A stretch of DNA of 64,000 nt. Source: Nepenthes gracilis. Its lineage: Eukaryota; Streptophyta; Magnoliopsida; Caryophyllales; Nepenthaceae. The stretch covers positions 10,522,592-10,586,591 of the forward strand of contig BSYO01000019.1 of assembly GCA_033239525.1 (NCBI GenBank), read 5' to 3'. The position numbers and the translations under genes were made by a program. Below the pieces are notes generated by a model. The model searched no databases and was not told the DNA's origin. It saw only the letters and a list, made by a program, of their open reading frames with translations. This document shows, piece after piece, positions 23,191-36,725 of the stretch (positions are counted from its first letter, which is position 1; every line of letters starts with the position of its first letter).

Positions 23191-26100
23191 AACTCTACTT
23201 CTTTTTTCTTTTTTTCTTTTTCCTTTGGAAAAAAATATATATTTAAAAATCTAACGATTTTTTAAATTTATATTTGCAATTTTTATTTTTATTTTAGATG
23301 CACATGCAATGGAAAAAATAAATTATTTAATTGGAGTATATATATAATTAATTTTTATAAGAAAGTATTTTATTGTATCATATGTATAATATTATCAACT
23401 TAAAATTTGGCTAATTTAGGTTTAACTATACTTTATATAAAATAATTATAAACTAAAATGAAATTTGGAATTTTAAAAGAGTTAAATAAATGGAAATTAT
23501 TTTATATTCGTTCCTATTTAATTTGTCCATTTAAGTTGTGAGATTTTATTTCTAACATCAGTTTAGTGATACTGAAAAAGAAAAACAAACATTTATTGTT
23601 TAGATAAATAGAAATTTATATAATTTATTAAAAGTGTTATATTATTATATGTGTTAGTTAATTATAAAAAATATATATTGTATATTTTAACACTTAACTA
23701 AATTTAACATGTATTTTTTTAAAAAAATTATTATATTAAAAAATAATATGACATTAACTAAATCAAAAGGGAAGTAAAATAAGAGTTTGATAAAAGATAT
23801 TTCTTTTTTCAATTAATGCATATTTGAAATTTAGATAGTAATTCACATTAAGGCAGGTCAAATTATTGAATTATTTATCTGAATCGTATACATCACAATA
23901 TTGAATAAAAGTTCAAATAATACGAGATTCACTTTCTAAAATATATCCCAACGCTCAAATTAACAACTTTTTCTTAAAAATAAAAAAGTAGTAATAAAAA
24001 TAATATGTTACATAGTGAAAGATAAATGATTAGGCTTTATAATTTGTGGATGATCAAGTGATGATAGGGATAAAATCCTGTACTTGCTACTTGAGATTCT
24101 TCTCCTTTTCTTTTCAAAAAAAGTGGCATATTTATAAATATATTACCAGTTAATGATGATTTTTTTAGAGAAAAATGTTGACCATAATTTAAATAATTAT
24201 TCTTATTAAAAATTACATAGTTTAATCGCTGATTATATTATGATTGGATGGTTTTTTGGAGGGGGGTAGTCTAATCGTTGACTACAAGGTATACTAATTG
24301 CACGCTTAGCTTAATTGTTTAGTTAAATTAACTTTTTGGTTCAGTCAACCGTTCAAATTGATTAACTGTCCAATTTAATTAACCAATCGGTCAATTATTC
24401 GGATAGGTAGTCATTCGAATCTTTCAGTCAATCTTTTTTTTTTTTGGTTCAATTATTCGGACACTTAATCTTTCAATCACTTTGTAGTTTGGTTGTTTGA
24501 AAATTCAGTTATTCAGTTAGATTCTTTTGTTATCTAGACTTAATTTTTATTATCTGATTTTGGTCTTTACAACTCAACTAATACATATCTTCTTTAGAAT
24601 TTATTATGTTTGGGCTCATTATATCAATCAACTAGGACAATCTTATTTTAGCCGATACCCAACACTAACGTCTAATATTTAATGGTTGAATTTAGTTTTC
24701 AAGTATGTCAAAATAAAAATCTAAGTGATTCATCTTGAATGCTATTCAAATATTTTTTTTTCAATGAAATTAGTACACACTTATTATTATCTAATCATGT
24801 CAATTAGAACCTACTTCCCTATAGCTCAGTAGAGTTTTTTTTTTTTTGACCATTTGAGTGATTTTCATTACTTTAAAACGGCCTATTTCATGGCTCATTT
24901 TTTTGCTGTAAAAGTTTCTATATTCATTTAAATTCTAAATCTCTATATTTGATAGAGTTTCTTATATTGTACAACTTAATTAATATCTAATGGGTAGGAA
25001 AGAAAAGAGTTCACCCAGATGTCTTTGCATTTTTTAGGGAAATATCCATAAAGTCTATTTTAATTATCCACTTTTATAGTAAAAGTCGTTCTTGTTTTTT
25101 AATTTTACGTAACATCCTAAGTTGAATTAGTTCTTCATATGAATAATTGTTCTTAATGTCTTATACCCTTGGGTGCATCATTACTCATTTGTCTCTCTTT
25201 TATCAAACTAGCATATGCATCCATTGTGGTGTATCTAGATTCCTATCAAACTGTTGGAAAATTGTTTGGTGAGATGCCTTCTGACTTATGTGTTATGATA
25301 TTTTCCTTTGATTAATATCAGTCGACTTGAGTCATTTAGCTAGATGTTGTTTTTGACAGATATGATGAACCTTTTTGGTTCTTCTGTCATCACTGATGTT
25401 AGCATCCTTGACATTTCTCATTTTTTCTTCCAGTCAATCGATTTGACATTCTCATGTATGAATGTGTCACGTATATGAATATATTCAGGAATGAATAAAA
25501 AAAGCATTTTCTATTTTCATATTCAAATTATATTTGTTGATTTATTTTATCATATTTAGATGTGTTTTCATCTATATGGTATTGTAAATTACTAGAATTT
25601 GAGGTTAATTAAATTATCCAAATAGAAATTTATTAATTCCTAATCTTAAAACTTGAAATTTTACCACATAAAGATATGATAACTTTAGTATTTTGATAGC
25701 TTAACCTCCTAACAACTCAGCATTCTGATAACTTGACCTTTTAACAAATTGAGACTTTCATTTTAATAAATCAAAATTTGAAATAAAACTCAATCTGATT
25801 TGTCTATTGAGGCTAGATGGATTTTTGAAAGTAACTATGTCAATAGCATCATTGTCATGATGACATTTTTTATTAAAATGGCACTTTAATGGTGCATTTA
25901 ATGTAACACCAGACAGTTTTCAAAATACACCATTTTTTGGGCATTTTATTATGCATCATTTTGATTTTAAATTAAAGGGATTAATATCTTCATTTGATAA
26001 ATTTAGAGAAATTAATGAGTTGTTTGGATCAACTTTATTGCTTTAAGCATGTTATTTTTAAAATTAAATGCCCTTTCAAATTTTAACGTTGTTTCTCTTG

Positions 26101-26259
26101 TACTTAAACCCTAATTGCATCCTCTTATCTTTACTTTAAATAGCAAATCTTTAAATTTCTTTGATCTTCTTGCCTTTTGTTTCTCATGACTCCACATAGT
26201 TTTTAAAAGAATGTTCGAGATATTGCTTCATGGTTGAATTTATTTAATATCATTAATAT
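23191..26259. other. AT-rich spacer without recognised genes
   Basis: About 3 kb of strongly AT-rich DNA with poly-A/T runs and no open frame of note. 24340-24480 has loosely repeated TCAATTATTCGGA words. 25140-25480 has mixed composition and might be an old coding remnant, but I cannot name it. Confidence 0.5.
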
Positions 26260-29079
26260 TCCGTCCCAAATTACGATCATGTAATTAACATTAACTAAAT
26301 TATGATTAGATCAATTTATTAATTAATTAACATTTGGATATGAATTACACGTCGATACCTCGACTGACCACAAATAAAAAATAAAAACATACACAGGATC
26401 TAAAAATGTACCACGTTATTAAGTAGCTTTGACACCGACCCAATCGATACGACGTCAGACCTTAAGGAATGATATATATATAAAATACAATAATCAATAT
26501 ATAATAATTTATAAAAATAAATAAATATCCATAAACTTTATCGAACAAAATTAAAATCATCAATAACACCAACCTGGCACTAAATTATGAACATTTGATA
26601 TCCAAATTATAATATAAAATTACAACGAAATTTAAACCGATACAAGCTACTATCTAGACTTAAATATTGCCTAACATGCATCATAATCACAATCTAAACC
26701 TAACTGAAAGTCGAATTATATCATTTAATACGTTCTAAAGCTATATGAAATGTAACGCTACATTCGATCAATCAAAACATCAACTAATATCACTCAAAAC
26801 TATTTAATTAAATAAAAAATTATTAAACCTATTAATCATCGCCCAAACACTGTTTGAATATAACATAATACAATTAACATTATCCGGAATCATTAAAAGG
26901 TAATAATCATCATCAATCTATTAATCTAAACATCTCTTATCAACTAAATCCTTCAACCCTAGTCGCTTAAGAAAGACTCGTGCATTTCATTTGAGGGGGT
27001 TAATAAAATAGTAAGGAGTAAGTCAAATGTTTAGTAAAGTACAATATATATCAATGATCACATACATGTTTTTGTATTAAAAACATAATGAAAGGATCAA
27101 TGTATTGAAATTCAATGATATGCAATGATATGCCTAGATTTTTCTTAACAAATACATGGGCTACTGATGCAAAATTTAAACTATACTTACCATATTCCTA
27201 TTCCATTTAAAACATTATATCATACTTAAACAAATTTCAGATTTTTCCTATCATGTTCTGGTCCAAAATGACATTAAATTCTCATAAAACTTTTTTTTGG
27301 TAAGTAGAAATTCTCATAAAACTGGTATAGAAAATTTAGTTATGTATTTTCAGACTTCTTATCTTAATTTTTCTTAATCTTAGTCATCAAAATATGCTCA
27401 ATTTTTATTTTCTTTAGGGCCAGGGCTGGTAGGCTTCTCCAGCTAAAGGAGCGGACAATCAAAGATCGGATTGTGTATGTTTTCACACAACCAAAGGCTA
27501 TACACTCCTATTTAACACCTAGAGGTAGGTCATCTATATATCACCCTATAGACGAGGCCAAATGCCTTTTCTCAACCTTGCAGATGATAGGGTCAAAAAT
27601 TAATATACTATTATAATGTGTTAATGCATACCAAAATATATTATCCGTTGAATAATTCTTGGTCAAATTTCTTATTCTTGTGAAAAATCTACACTTTTTC
27701 TTAGTTTTTCTTAATTTTCTCACTTCGGAAGAAAATGTTCATAATTCATAATATATTGTAGAGTTTTCAGTCATAATTTCATAACTTCATACTTATATTT
27801 TACAGAAACTTAATCACATTATAATTGAAGGTATGGAATGTTGAATTGGTGGTTAAATGTAAAAAGTTTGGCAACTAATTTAAAATTCAGCACCCTCATT
27901 AGAAATTCAAGTTGTGCAGGTCCATTTAATCATATTTTCCAGCTTATACATGACAATATATACATGGTTTTGAAATATAACAGTTTGCTATATGAAATTA
28001 AAACATGGGCATTGTAGAATTTAGCAAAAATGATAGCAAAATAGTGGCAAAGTACAAATTTTGTAATTTCAGATCATAGGTTATGCATGTAAGGTAAATT
28101 TTCTCTAAAATTTCTAAGCATGCAAATTGAAATTATAAGTTTGGAGCATGCAGTAGTAGTATATACGAAATTATTTACATCCCCAGCCAGTAAATCAAGA
28201 ATTTTAGACATTCAACCAAAGTATTGCAGGAATTTAGAAAAAGTGTGAAAATTAGTAAATTTTAACTTACTCTATAGATTTTCAGATCATATAGGATATA
28301 TTTTTAACAATTTTTAAACATGCAAGAGAACAAACCAAGAAATCAAGCATGCATGAGTGTTAAACTAAGATTCTATAACATACATGAAGCTAGAGTGCAG
28401 AATTCAGTGCATATATATAAACTTTAAACTGAAGCATGGGTTTTTATGAAATTGGTCCATAATTTCATGGAAAACTTACATGCATGCTCAATATACACAT
28501 GTTAGCTTCGAAATTATAATTTTGATGAGTATTAGAATAAAAATGTTCAAAGGAATTGGTAAAGACAGCAATAAGAGAAGGAGTTTAGAGTGCATTTACA
28601 TTTTCTTTAAATTCACCAAAGGCTAACCTTAAATTTCTTGAATTGAACTTCCTCAAGCTTTCTCTCTCTTCCTCTTTGTCTTCTCCTCGGCTCTTTCTCT
28701 CTTCTCTAGAAACTAGCTGAAAAATGGTAGAAATGAACACAGGGGTCCTATTTATACTAGGCTGGCACTTGAGCGCCAGTTCAGTATGACTCAAGCATTC
28801 CCTAAATGCCAAATACACTAGAATCCAGGCTCGAACGCGCGTTGAGTGTTCATCGAGCACCAAGCACACTAGAATTGGTGCTTGAGTGAGCGTCGAGCAT
28901 GGATCAAGCACCAAGTACACTGAATTCGAAGGTCAAGCGTGATCCGAGCTTCCTTCGGCGTAGGCCGAAATACATCTAATTGACTCATTGACACAATTTT
29001 TCACATTCTTTGACATTAATTTTGATTTTATTAGCTTAATTGACTAGGACTATCCTAATTCAAAAACTCGGGCCTTATA
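26260..29079 (-). mobile_element. LTR G, 3' LTR of a minus-strand gypsy element
   Basis: Same subfamily as LTR D, recognised by the shared 3' end region ('ctcgatcatgtaattaac'-like) and leader. In minus sense: start near 29079, U3 with 'tcgagc' words (28760-28930), TATAAATAG (complement of 28748-28756), GTAAATG donor-like site at 28599, hairpin GGTTGTGT/ACACAATC (complement of 27469-27492, one G-U) and an acceptor region near 26991 where AG is AA. The outer edge (about 26260) is approximate because the terminus is mutated. A polypurine tract and pol remnants lie to the right, so this is a 3' LTR. Confidence 0.75.
28748..28756 (-). promoter_or_regulatory. TATA box of LTR G
   Basis: The complement reads TATAAATAG, followed in minus sense by a GA-rich leader (complement of 28660-28720). 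Confidence 0.6.
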
Positions 29080-29224
29080 TTTCTCCTCCCCGTATAAAAA
29101 AATTGTCTTCAAAATTTTACACACCTCAAAATTCAACAAATAGGAATATTTCTTTAAAATTTCTACAACACCTTAACCAAAGGAATTACTTTCTTCCAAA
29201 ACAGTTGATTTCTTTTATCCAAAA
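29080..29224 (-). pseudogene. 3' end of gypsy pol and polypurine tract (minus)
   Basis: In minus sense the end of a chromodomain-type pol is legible (I-P-L-V-K-V-L, as in the complete element), then a purine-rich stretch reading …ACGGGGAGGAGA next to LTR G. The upstream part of the same gene continues at 31449 beyond LTR H. Confidence 0.6.
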
Positions 29225-31448
29225 TGAAAGGTATCAATTTTTATAATATTGTAATTACGAGTAATTAAGGTAATATAATTAATATTAGGCTTAATACATG
29301 TGAAAAAATTGAGTTCCTGAAGCGGTAGGAGTAATCGGTGGGGGACGCTAGCCGGGTGCCTGAGGCGGCACTGCGGGCGCCATACCAGGGGACCCACACT
29401 TGTTGGACGCTCGAGTGCCAGCCTATGATATAAAAAAGCGGCTGGGTTATTCTGCATCATTTTTCCGGTGATCGGAGAAAGAGGAGAGAGAGAGCACGAA
29501 GGATAAAGAGAGGAGGTAGAGATCAAAGCTCTCGGTTTCGATTTCAATTTGAAACTAGTTAGAGAAGTAATAGATTGGGTCGAGGTAAGTGCATTTATAT
29601 ACTTTTCTTTTTCACTTTGTACTTTTTATTCTAATCTCTTTGAGTATTCTTATTTTGATACCCATATAAGTTTATATTTCATGGAACCTGTAACTTAAGC
29701 ATGCATATATGTTGATTTCAGATCCAATTTTCATGTTTTATGCGATATTTCATACGTGAAACCCTAACCCCATGCTCGAATATTTTTACCCATTTATTTT
29801 GAGATTTATACATGAATTGGCTTTAGAAAATGGATACCTATATCTTATATATGAGTATTTATTGACTCGGTGTTTGATTTTAGAGTTTTATGCAATTTTA
29901 TGCACAACGAAACCCTAACTCGTGCCCCGACATTTTTACCCACTTAATTTAGGGTTTATGTATGATTTGGTTTTAGATAATTGAAGTCCTAGTATTGAGA
30001 ACCATTTTACCCAATTTATTTGGTATTTATTTACATGAAAATTGTATATATTATTTTGTATGTGTTTCGAAAATTATATGGATGTTTTTGTGAAGGAAAT
30101 TGTTATTCGAAAGTTACGAAATTATGTTTAGTTCATGGTGGTAAAAATTTTCGGATTCTTCCGAAGCATTATGTTTATTCATGAATGTATTTGAAATCAG
30201 ATAAAAACTTAAATCTTCAAATAAATGACAAAGTGTATTTATACCCAAGAAATGTGGATTTATGTAAAGCATAAGAGGGGAATCCACAATTTGATATGTT
30301 TTATAATCCATTCTCCGGGAGTGAGAACTTTGTGTAAGAATATGGTAGAATTTTCCTCAAGATTAATGAATTACGAAACCTGGACCAAAGATTCGTATTC
30401 AGATGGTAGTATTTCCTAGTATACTTTAGGATATTACTGTGGTAACATGAGGACTACCTTTAGGCCACGGAAAACATGATGGCATAAGTTTTATGGCCTC
30501 ATATATCGGGCTAAAGGTATACCGCTCTTCACGGGGTATTTAAATTGCGTGGGTTTGTCTTAGAATGTGTGGAAGTATACACATTTCTTTTTTCTTTCGA
30601 CCACACTGTTAGTTGATAAGGTCTACTGGCCCTGGTCTGCAAAGATAAAGATAATTCTGCATGTTTTAGAATCTAAAGGAATAAAAAATAAAATAAAAAA
30701 GATAAAGGTGTTATGAAAAATACATTTAATCATGTTTTATGTTTATGAATTTATATCATACTCCTATATCCTTCCTTTACTTTATTATGAGTATATTAGT
30801 TACTGTCATTGATTATATTATATTTTGTTGAGTATTTGGCTTACCCTTACTACTTTTCTTCCTCCAAATGAGTACGGGCTTATACCCAATGAGGCAAAAT
30901 ATAAGATTAGAAGTTGGCTACGCATGAAGACTTGGAGGATGATTTTGTAGACTTTGATTTTGTGATTTTTGTTATTCATGGAGTACTTTTATATATTTTG
31001 AGATGGATTTGTATTTTGATATAGTTGTATGTTGATGATGTACATGTAGTTTAGTTTTCATTGTATTTGATGAATATATAGGTTTTCGCAGGTTTTTATG
31101 ATTTATTTAGATACCTAGTAGCATCTTATCTGAGTGTTATATTTTGATGTAGTTGTATGTTGATGATGTATATATAGTTTAGTTTTCACTATATTTGATA
31201 GATGTATATATTTTTACAGATTTTTATGATTTATTTAGGTACCTAGTAGTATCTTATTTGAATCGATGTTGTAATTGGAGTTACAACATTGGTGCCACGG
31301 ATGTGATTGTGGCTTTTTGGATCATGTGTGTTTTTATCGTTAAAATATATAAGCTGTACAGGAATTTTGTATAGATTTGTATTAGTTTGACGGCTGCTTT
31401 ACAATCAGAACCATACTAATTTTTGGTTAAGAATTTGGGGTCATCACA
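29225..31448 (+). mobile_element. Solo LTR H (Ty3/gypsy, plus) inside minus pol
   Basis: Starts TGAAAGG and ends CATCACA, with perfect target duplications CAAAA at 29220-29224 and 31449-31453. 2224 bp, solo. It has TATAAAA (29429-29435), donor GAG|GTAAGTG (29585), stem AATGTGT (30564-30570) / ACACATT (30579-30585), and an acceptor region near 30867 with AA instead of AG. The following frame (N-E-x-G-L-I-P-N-E-A) resembles the mini-exon but has no stop at the usual place. Confidence 0.95.
29429..29435 (+). promoter_or_regulatory. TATA box of LTR H
   Basis: TATAAAA lies 205 bases from the LTR start, just after a GCTCGAG-type word (29409-29416). Confidence 0.65.
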
Positions 31449-32044
31449 CAAAATCTAAATTGGCTTAAATTGTTTGTCAAGTCTTCATTAATCCTTAATG
31501 GCTCATACTCAATAATATGCATCGGGTCATATCCATATTTTAATAACATTGACACAAGGAATATATTATGAACATCTTCCAAATTTGGTGGTAACGCCGA
31601 TTTATAGGCCACCTTACCGATCTTATCCCCATATCTCAAATGGTCCAATGGGTATCGATTTTAATTTCCCTTTGATCCCAAACCTCATATTCCTTTTTGT
31701 GGAGATTTCATCAAAATACATGATTACTTACTTCAAATCTCAAAATAGGTCCTAAGACTTGTGGGTTATGGGCCTACATGCTTCTGATATGCTACTCTAA
31801 TTGATCATCTATCTATGGGTAAAACATCATTCTAAATCTCAACTTGGTACCTAACTCTTTATGTGTATCTTCATAAAAGTTAATACAAATCTCGGATCAT
31901 GATTGAAAACTATTGAGGCTAAACATTGAGCAACCTTTCAATCTTACAATCATAATCCTTAAATAAATTCCTCCACCTACTATCGAATTTAATAACATTG
32001 TATGTATTTTTTTGGAGTCATAAAAATGATTTGATCTTTTCGAC
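31449..32044 (-). pseudogene. Gypsy pol remnants (RNase H, integrase, linker), minus
   Basis: In minus sense the remains read, in order: D-Y-D-C-K-I (RNase H end), H-D-P-R-F-V (integrase second-Asp region, Asn-His-Asp for Ser-Asp-Arg-Asp), I-K-G-K-L-K and I-G-P-F-E-I, then K-V-A-Y-K-S-A-L-P-P and V-H-N-I-F-L-V-S-M-L at 31427-31648. Large parts between these are deleted. It matches the complete element at 42,990-44,480 and belongs with LTR G. Confidence 0.75.
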
Positions 32045-33880
32045 TCCTATAAAAGAGTTCAAAATAAGTTGGAGAAAGCCTGATTCTGTAAAGAATTAGA
32101 AAGAACAATTTTTTTATATTAAGGTTTCTAATAATTGGACTTCATTAAATAATTGGGATAATCTTAATACGACATTCTTTGGTTCTATTCTTGAGAACAT
32201 GTTTCTATCATTTGATCCCAATTGAATTTAGTAGAAGAAGTGGTAATCGAGTTGTATAATACTACCATTTTTTTTGGTATGTTGTTCTTGGAGGTGATGT
32301 CATTCTTGATTTGCCGCTATGTCCACTAAGAGAAAGAAAGCCATTTTGAGTGATTCACCTCCTTGAGTTTCTATTAATCAACCCAACATTCATCAAACAA
32401 CTTCGCCAGTGTCTTCTACAATCGAGCATGTTTTTTAAAATTATTGATGATGTTTTCAAAGATTGTATTGTTGAGGTTAGGCTTAAGATAAGAGCCAAAG
32501 GATTTGCACATTTATCAACTTTGACTCTTATTTCTTCACCTGTTAGTTCTTTAAAGGAGGCAGTTATTGTGAATTTTGAAGAAAGAATCCTTGTTAATTT
32601 TTAACTTGAGGATCACGATTTTTACATCATTCTTTATATGAAGACATGTCAATAATCATGTTCCCATTATAGCTGAATATGGGGTTCCAATCACATCCTA
32701 CTCTCTTACATCAGTTGAACCAATTTTGGGGTCCCATATTTCTTAAGATGTTTCAGCGAAACTAGAAAATAATGTACATATTGTTAGAGAGTTTGTTATT
32801 CATTTTTTATTATCCTCTTTTAGTTATATGGGTTCGGATGCTTCACATGGGGCCTTAGGTTTTAAAATTTCTCTATTCATCAATCTTTGTCTCTTTTTTA
32901 CTGAAGACGGTTGTCCTTGCCAAACCCTATTGTAGTCAAATTATCATTAAAAGTTTTTTTCTAGAGAGGATCTTCCAACTCGAGAGGTAGATTTTTGAAT
33001 ATTTAATATCAAGTTATTTATTTGTCATTATATTATTAATACATTCTTTTTTATAGTCCAAAAAATTGATGAATCAAATAAGATGTAGGTTATATAGTCA
33101 AGACTTAGAGATTGATTGTTTGTCATAGTCTTATGTTAATCCAGCTATTAGAGGTTTAGAACTTAGAGCTACAATTGTTGAAACCAGGGCATCTTTATTT
33201 GATCATCAATACATCTATCTTGGAAAAAAGTGGTTGAATGGATGAGTCGGATTCATGATTATATTGATCGAGCCATCTTTACTAAGGATAGAGCCATTTC
33301 TTTCGAGGATAGAGCCTTAGAAGCTTAACAACATGTTGCAATTTCTATAGGTGCCATTGAGGGATTAAAAGGTGAATGTTCACGATTTTAGGAGTCCGTA
33401 AGAAGGAATATTCGATCAAAAGAGACTGGCCATGGACTTGATGCTCGATTTAATGAAGGCTTTGATCTTTGTAGAATGATAGTCTCCTCGATAGCTCCTA
33501 AATTTCCTATTGGCTATTTGGATGTAATGAACTCTAAAGCTACTTCAGCTTAGAAAATGTAAAGATTTTGGAAATTAATTAAGCTCTCAAGTTCTCAGCT
33601 TTGGATCCAAATATTAGCCATAGAGTTATCTTTCAATTTTAGCCCTTGAATTTCATAACTGCATGTCATAGCCGTGTACGAGGATGATATAATTTCAGTT
33701 CCCAACTTTGTATGAGAATTTTGCAACTCATTCTTTAACGGATATCTTCTGGCTTTTTAAATTCTATTCTTTTATTGTTACTTTAAATTGATGTCAATTG
33801 GAGGGCTTAGCTCCCAACTCCATATTCTATGATTCTTCCATCATATGATATTCAATTTGTTTGCTAATTAAGTTTTTATA
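32045..33880. repeat. Unclassified repeat X, copy 2
   Basis: The second, uninterrupted copy of the sequence at 7100-8196/13609-14076/22199-22425. A plus-frame block at 32350-32604 is open for 84 codons, and near 33150-33500 a diverged acidic, coiled-coil-like stretch with stops is legible. I recognise no known domain. The mutual order of parts in copy 1 is preserved here, which confirms the insertions of LTR D and the copia element. Confidence 0.6.
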
Positions 33881-34085
33881 CTATTGTCATGAGTAAAGAA
33901 AGACCCTAATCTTTGATTATTTGACTAATTGTGTGCACCCTATAGAAGGATTTATCGTCACTTATACATATATAATATTTCTGAGGTTTAATGAGTCAGA
34001 TAATTGTTTATAATTGAGTCACAATTGACTTCTTTTGGCTGATTTGTTGATCTCTTAAAAGTGTATTAAATGTTTGGTTCCTAAG
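33881..34085. other. Short AT-rich spacer before LTR I
   Basis: Nothing coding is seen. It may belong to the 3' non-coding part of the minus Tat-type element whose integrase lies at 37000-37264. Confidence 0.3.
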
Positions 34086-36720
34086 TGTGAGGTTCTTGGT
34101 TAAGAATATAATAATTAGAAGGTAGTTAAGTTAACATAGGTAAATTGTGGTCAAAAGGTACGGGAAAAATCGGATTGAAAAGCTCAAAGAGTCGGAATTG
34201 GTAAATCGAAAACGGAAATTATAAGCCGTGAAATATTAATTCGTAAATAAGATTTTGGGTTTTAAATTATGATAATCATGACTTATTAAGGTTATATAAT
34301 CAAAAGTAAGGTCTAAGGATGTGAAAGATTGGGTTAGAATGGTTAAAACGGGTTCTGAATGGCAAAAAACGCGAAGTAGGCTTGCTGCAGGCTTACTGTG
34401 GGCTTGACCCGGGCCCTCCGTGGGCCCAAGCCCATGGAGAGCACAGAATTCAGATTGTTTATGCTCGCTGCATGCTCGAGCCGGACTGGGTAGTAAGGCT
34501 GCGCTCGTCGTGTGCTCACTGTGCGCTCGAGCGCCAGCCTGTTTTAAAGCCACGTGTTATTTTGTGATTTTCATTTTCTCCACAAACCAAACCGTTCTAG
34601 AGAGAAAGAGCACCAATTCTAGAGAGTGGAAGGAAGAGATCGAGCTCGTGGAGTCTGAATCCGTTCGAGAGCTAGTTATAAAAGTGGTAATACGTGTAGA
34701 GGTAAGTGTTTTCATACTCACTAACTTTTCTCTTTCGATATTTTTCGTTTATCATCGTATATTTTTGTGTCAATACTCACCCAAACCATGGAAAATGTAT
34801 TACCCATGACTTGCAACCAAGGATTTTATAGTTTATTGTCCGATTTACTTACCGATCCGTCGATGGAGTTCCACCAAACCCTAACCTACGGGAATTTGGG
34901 GTCTTTCGTTTTTCCACTGTATTTCATTGAATCGACCCCAAAATATGAATCACCACATCCCAAATATGTATATATGTCGGCTGCGCGATCAATCTCACAC
35001 GTTTCGACCCGTTCGCGGCGTTCGAGCCCTCTAAAAGTGCACTGTTACTATTCATCTGAATGAAATGGGAAATTTGCATGTTTCCACCCTCATGTTATGT
35101 TAAATTGACCCCAAAATATGAATTGCCACATTCCAATTGTATGTATATATTGACCGGAGGTCCGATTCCACAAGAATCGACCCGTTCGCGGCATCCGGGA
35201 GCTCTAAACGCCCCCTGTTACTGTTCACCCGAGTTTGAATGGGAAACTTTGCATGCTTTCACCATTTAATACTTATAAAATTTGTGTCTAATTAATCATG
35301 TTAAATTATAAGCCCTACAAATATACAAGTGTGCACCGGAAGCAAGGGAATGCGTCCCGAAGGCTTCTGGGTTGGTATTTGATCACCAGAGGTAAATAAA
35401 TCCAAACTCTCTTGTGAGCTTGAATTGAATGGCTAAAAAGGTTTAAATTTTAAAGAAAGGAAGGAACCGAGCAAGTAAATGGAGGGAAATCAACTAAAGT
35501 ATGATATGATGGATTTGATCTCCTGGATGGAGATATGTGATGGATTTGATCTCCTGGATGGAGATAAGGATGGGAATGTAATTTTCTAATTGGAAAATAT
35601 GATTTACTTGTGGTGGATCTTCCCTCAAGGAAGGATTAATCCTAAAACTAGGACCATGGTTTATAGGGGTAGTATTCTCTGGTTTGCCATATCCATTATG
35701 GTGTGAACCCAAGAAATACTTGGCCACGTATTCTGGCTGCTCGTGGAAGATGGTGATGTTCGTGGTACACTTTAAGATACTACTGTGAAAGAACGAGAAT
35801 CGCCTTGGTCCCTAGGGGATATGCGGCGAGTTGAGATGACCGAGTGCTGCAGGCCTAAAATGTAGCCGATGGTCGAGTGCTGTAGACCTAAAATGTAGCC
35901 GGCTTTAAAATGTGTGGCAGATATATTCCTTTCCTCATTCTCTCACATCGTTGGTTAGTACAATCTACTAGCCTGGGTCCGCAATGATTAATGAAAGTAA
36001 CGAAAATGAATAAACATAACCAGAACAAACATGCAAACCAGATGATCCCAGATGTCCCCTCTCCTCGCATGCTTCCTTTTTATTCTAATTATATGTTTCC
36101 CCTGCCCAGTTACTATTTTTCTTATTATTTGTTGTAATTAGTGATGTATGATTACATTTGCTTAGCTGTACGCTCACTCTTACTGTTTCTCTCTCCAGAT
36201 GAGAATATTAAGTCGATACCCGATTAATTAAAGCAAGGAGAGAGACTTATTTGAGGAGATTAGCTGAATGTCGAAGGCCTGAAGATTTGGAGACGTCCGT
36301 TGTAATCGAATATAAACAGTCAGTAGTTCAATGCGGTTTATTATTACTTTATGGTTATTGTTGTACTTCCACAGGTTTCTGGATTTAACTATACTTTCAT
36401 AATAATATTGGATGTTTTGGATTTTATTTAGTCCTAGATGGCATCTCTTCAGACCCAATATGGTAGTTAGGAATATTGTGTTAGAGCCATGGATGGTATG
36501 GTGATGTGGTCCTGTGTATTGTATTATAATCCAAAATATCTAAATTGGATAGTTGTGTGCTCGTGCACGTTATTTTAAACAGGTTGTCTTTTGGTTTTTC
36601 GTCCAATTGCAGAGGAAACTCTGCCAAAATTTCTGTAGAATCCATAATTATAAATTATGGGTATAAGTTTATGTTACCATTGACGGAGGTTATTTAAGGA
36701 GAATAACCCGGTCCGTCATA
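34086..36720 (+). mobile_element. Solo LTR I (Ty3/gypsy, plus)
   Basis: Starts TGTGAGG and ends CCGTCATA (one change from TCACA), with perfect target duplications CTAAG at 34081-34085 and 36721-36725. 2635 bp, solo. U3 (34375-34550) is rich in GCTCGAGCG-type words; a TTTTAAAG at about 34540 stands where others have TATA. Donor GAG|GTAAGTG (34702), block 35640-35990 with stem AATGTGT/ATATATT (35909-35927, two G-U pairs), acceptor CTCTCTCCAG|ATGAG (36198). The mini-exon frame reads D-E-N-I-K-S-I-P-D then TAA. Confidence 0.95.
34702..36198 (+). other. Predicted intron inside LTR I
   Basis: A consensus-quality donor (AG|GTAAGTG) and acceptor (pyrimidine run, CCAG), with CTTAC as branch-point candidate at 36178-36182. 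Length 1497 bp. Confidence 0.55.
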
Positions 36721-36725
36721 CTAAG

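Noticed and set aside
24340..24480. Tandem repeat of TCAATTATTCGGA words in the AT-rich spacer
   Set aside because: Only two or three imperfect occurrences without fixed period.
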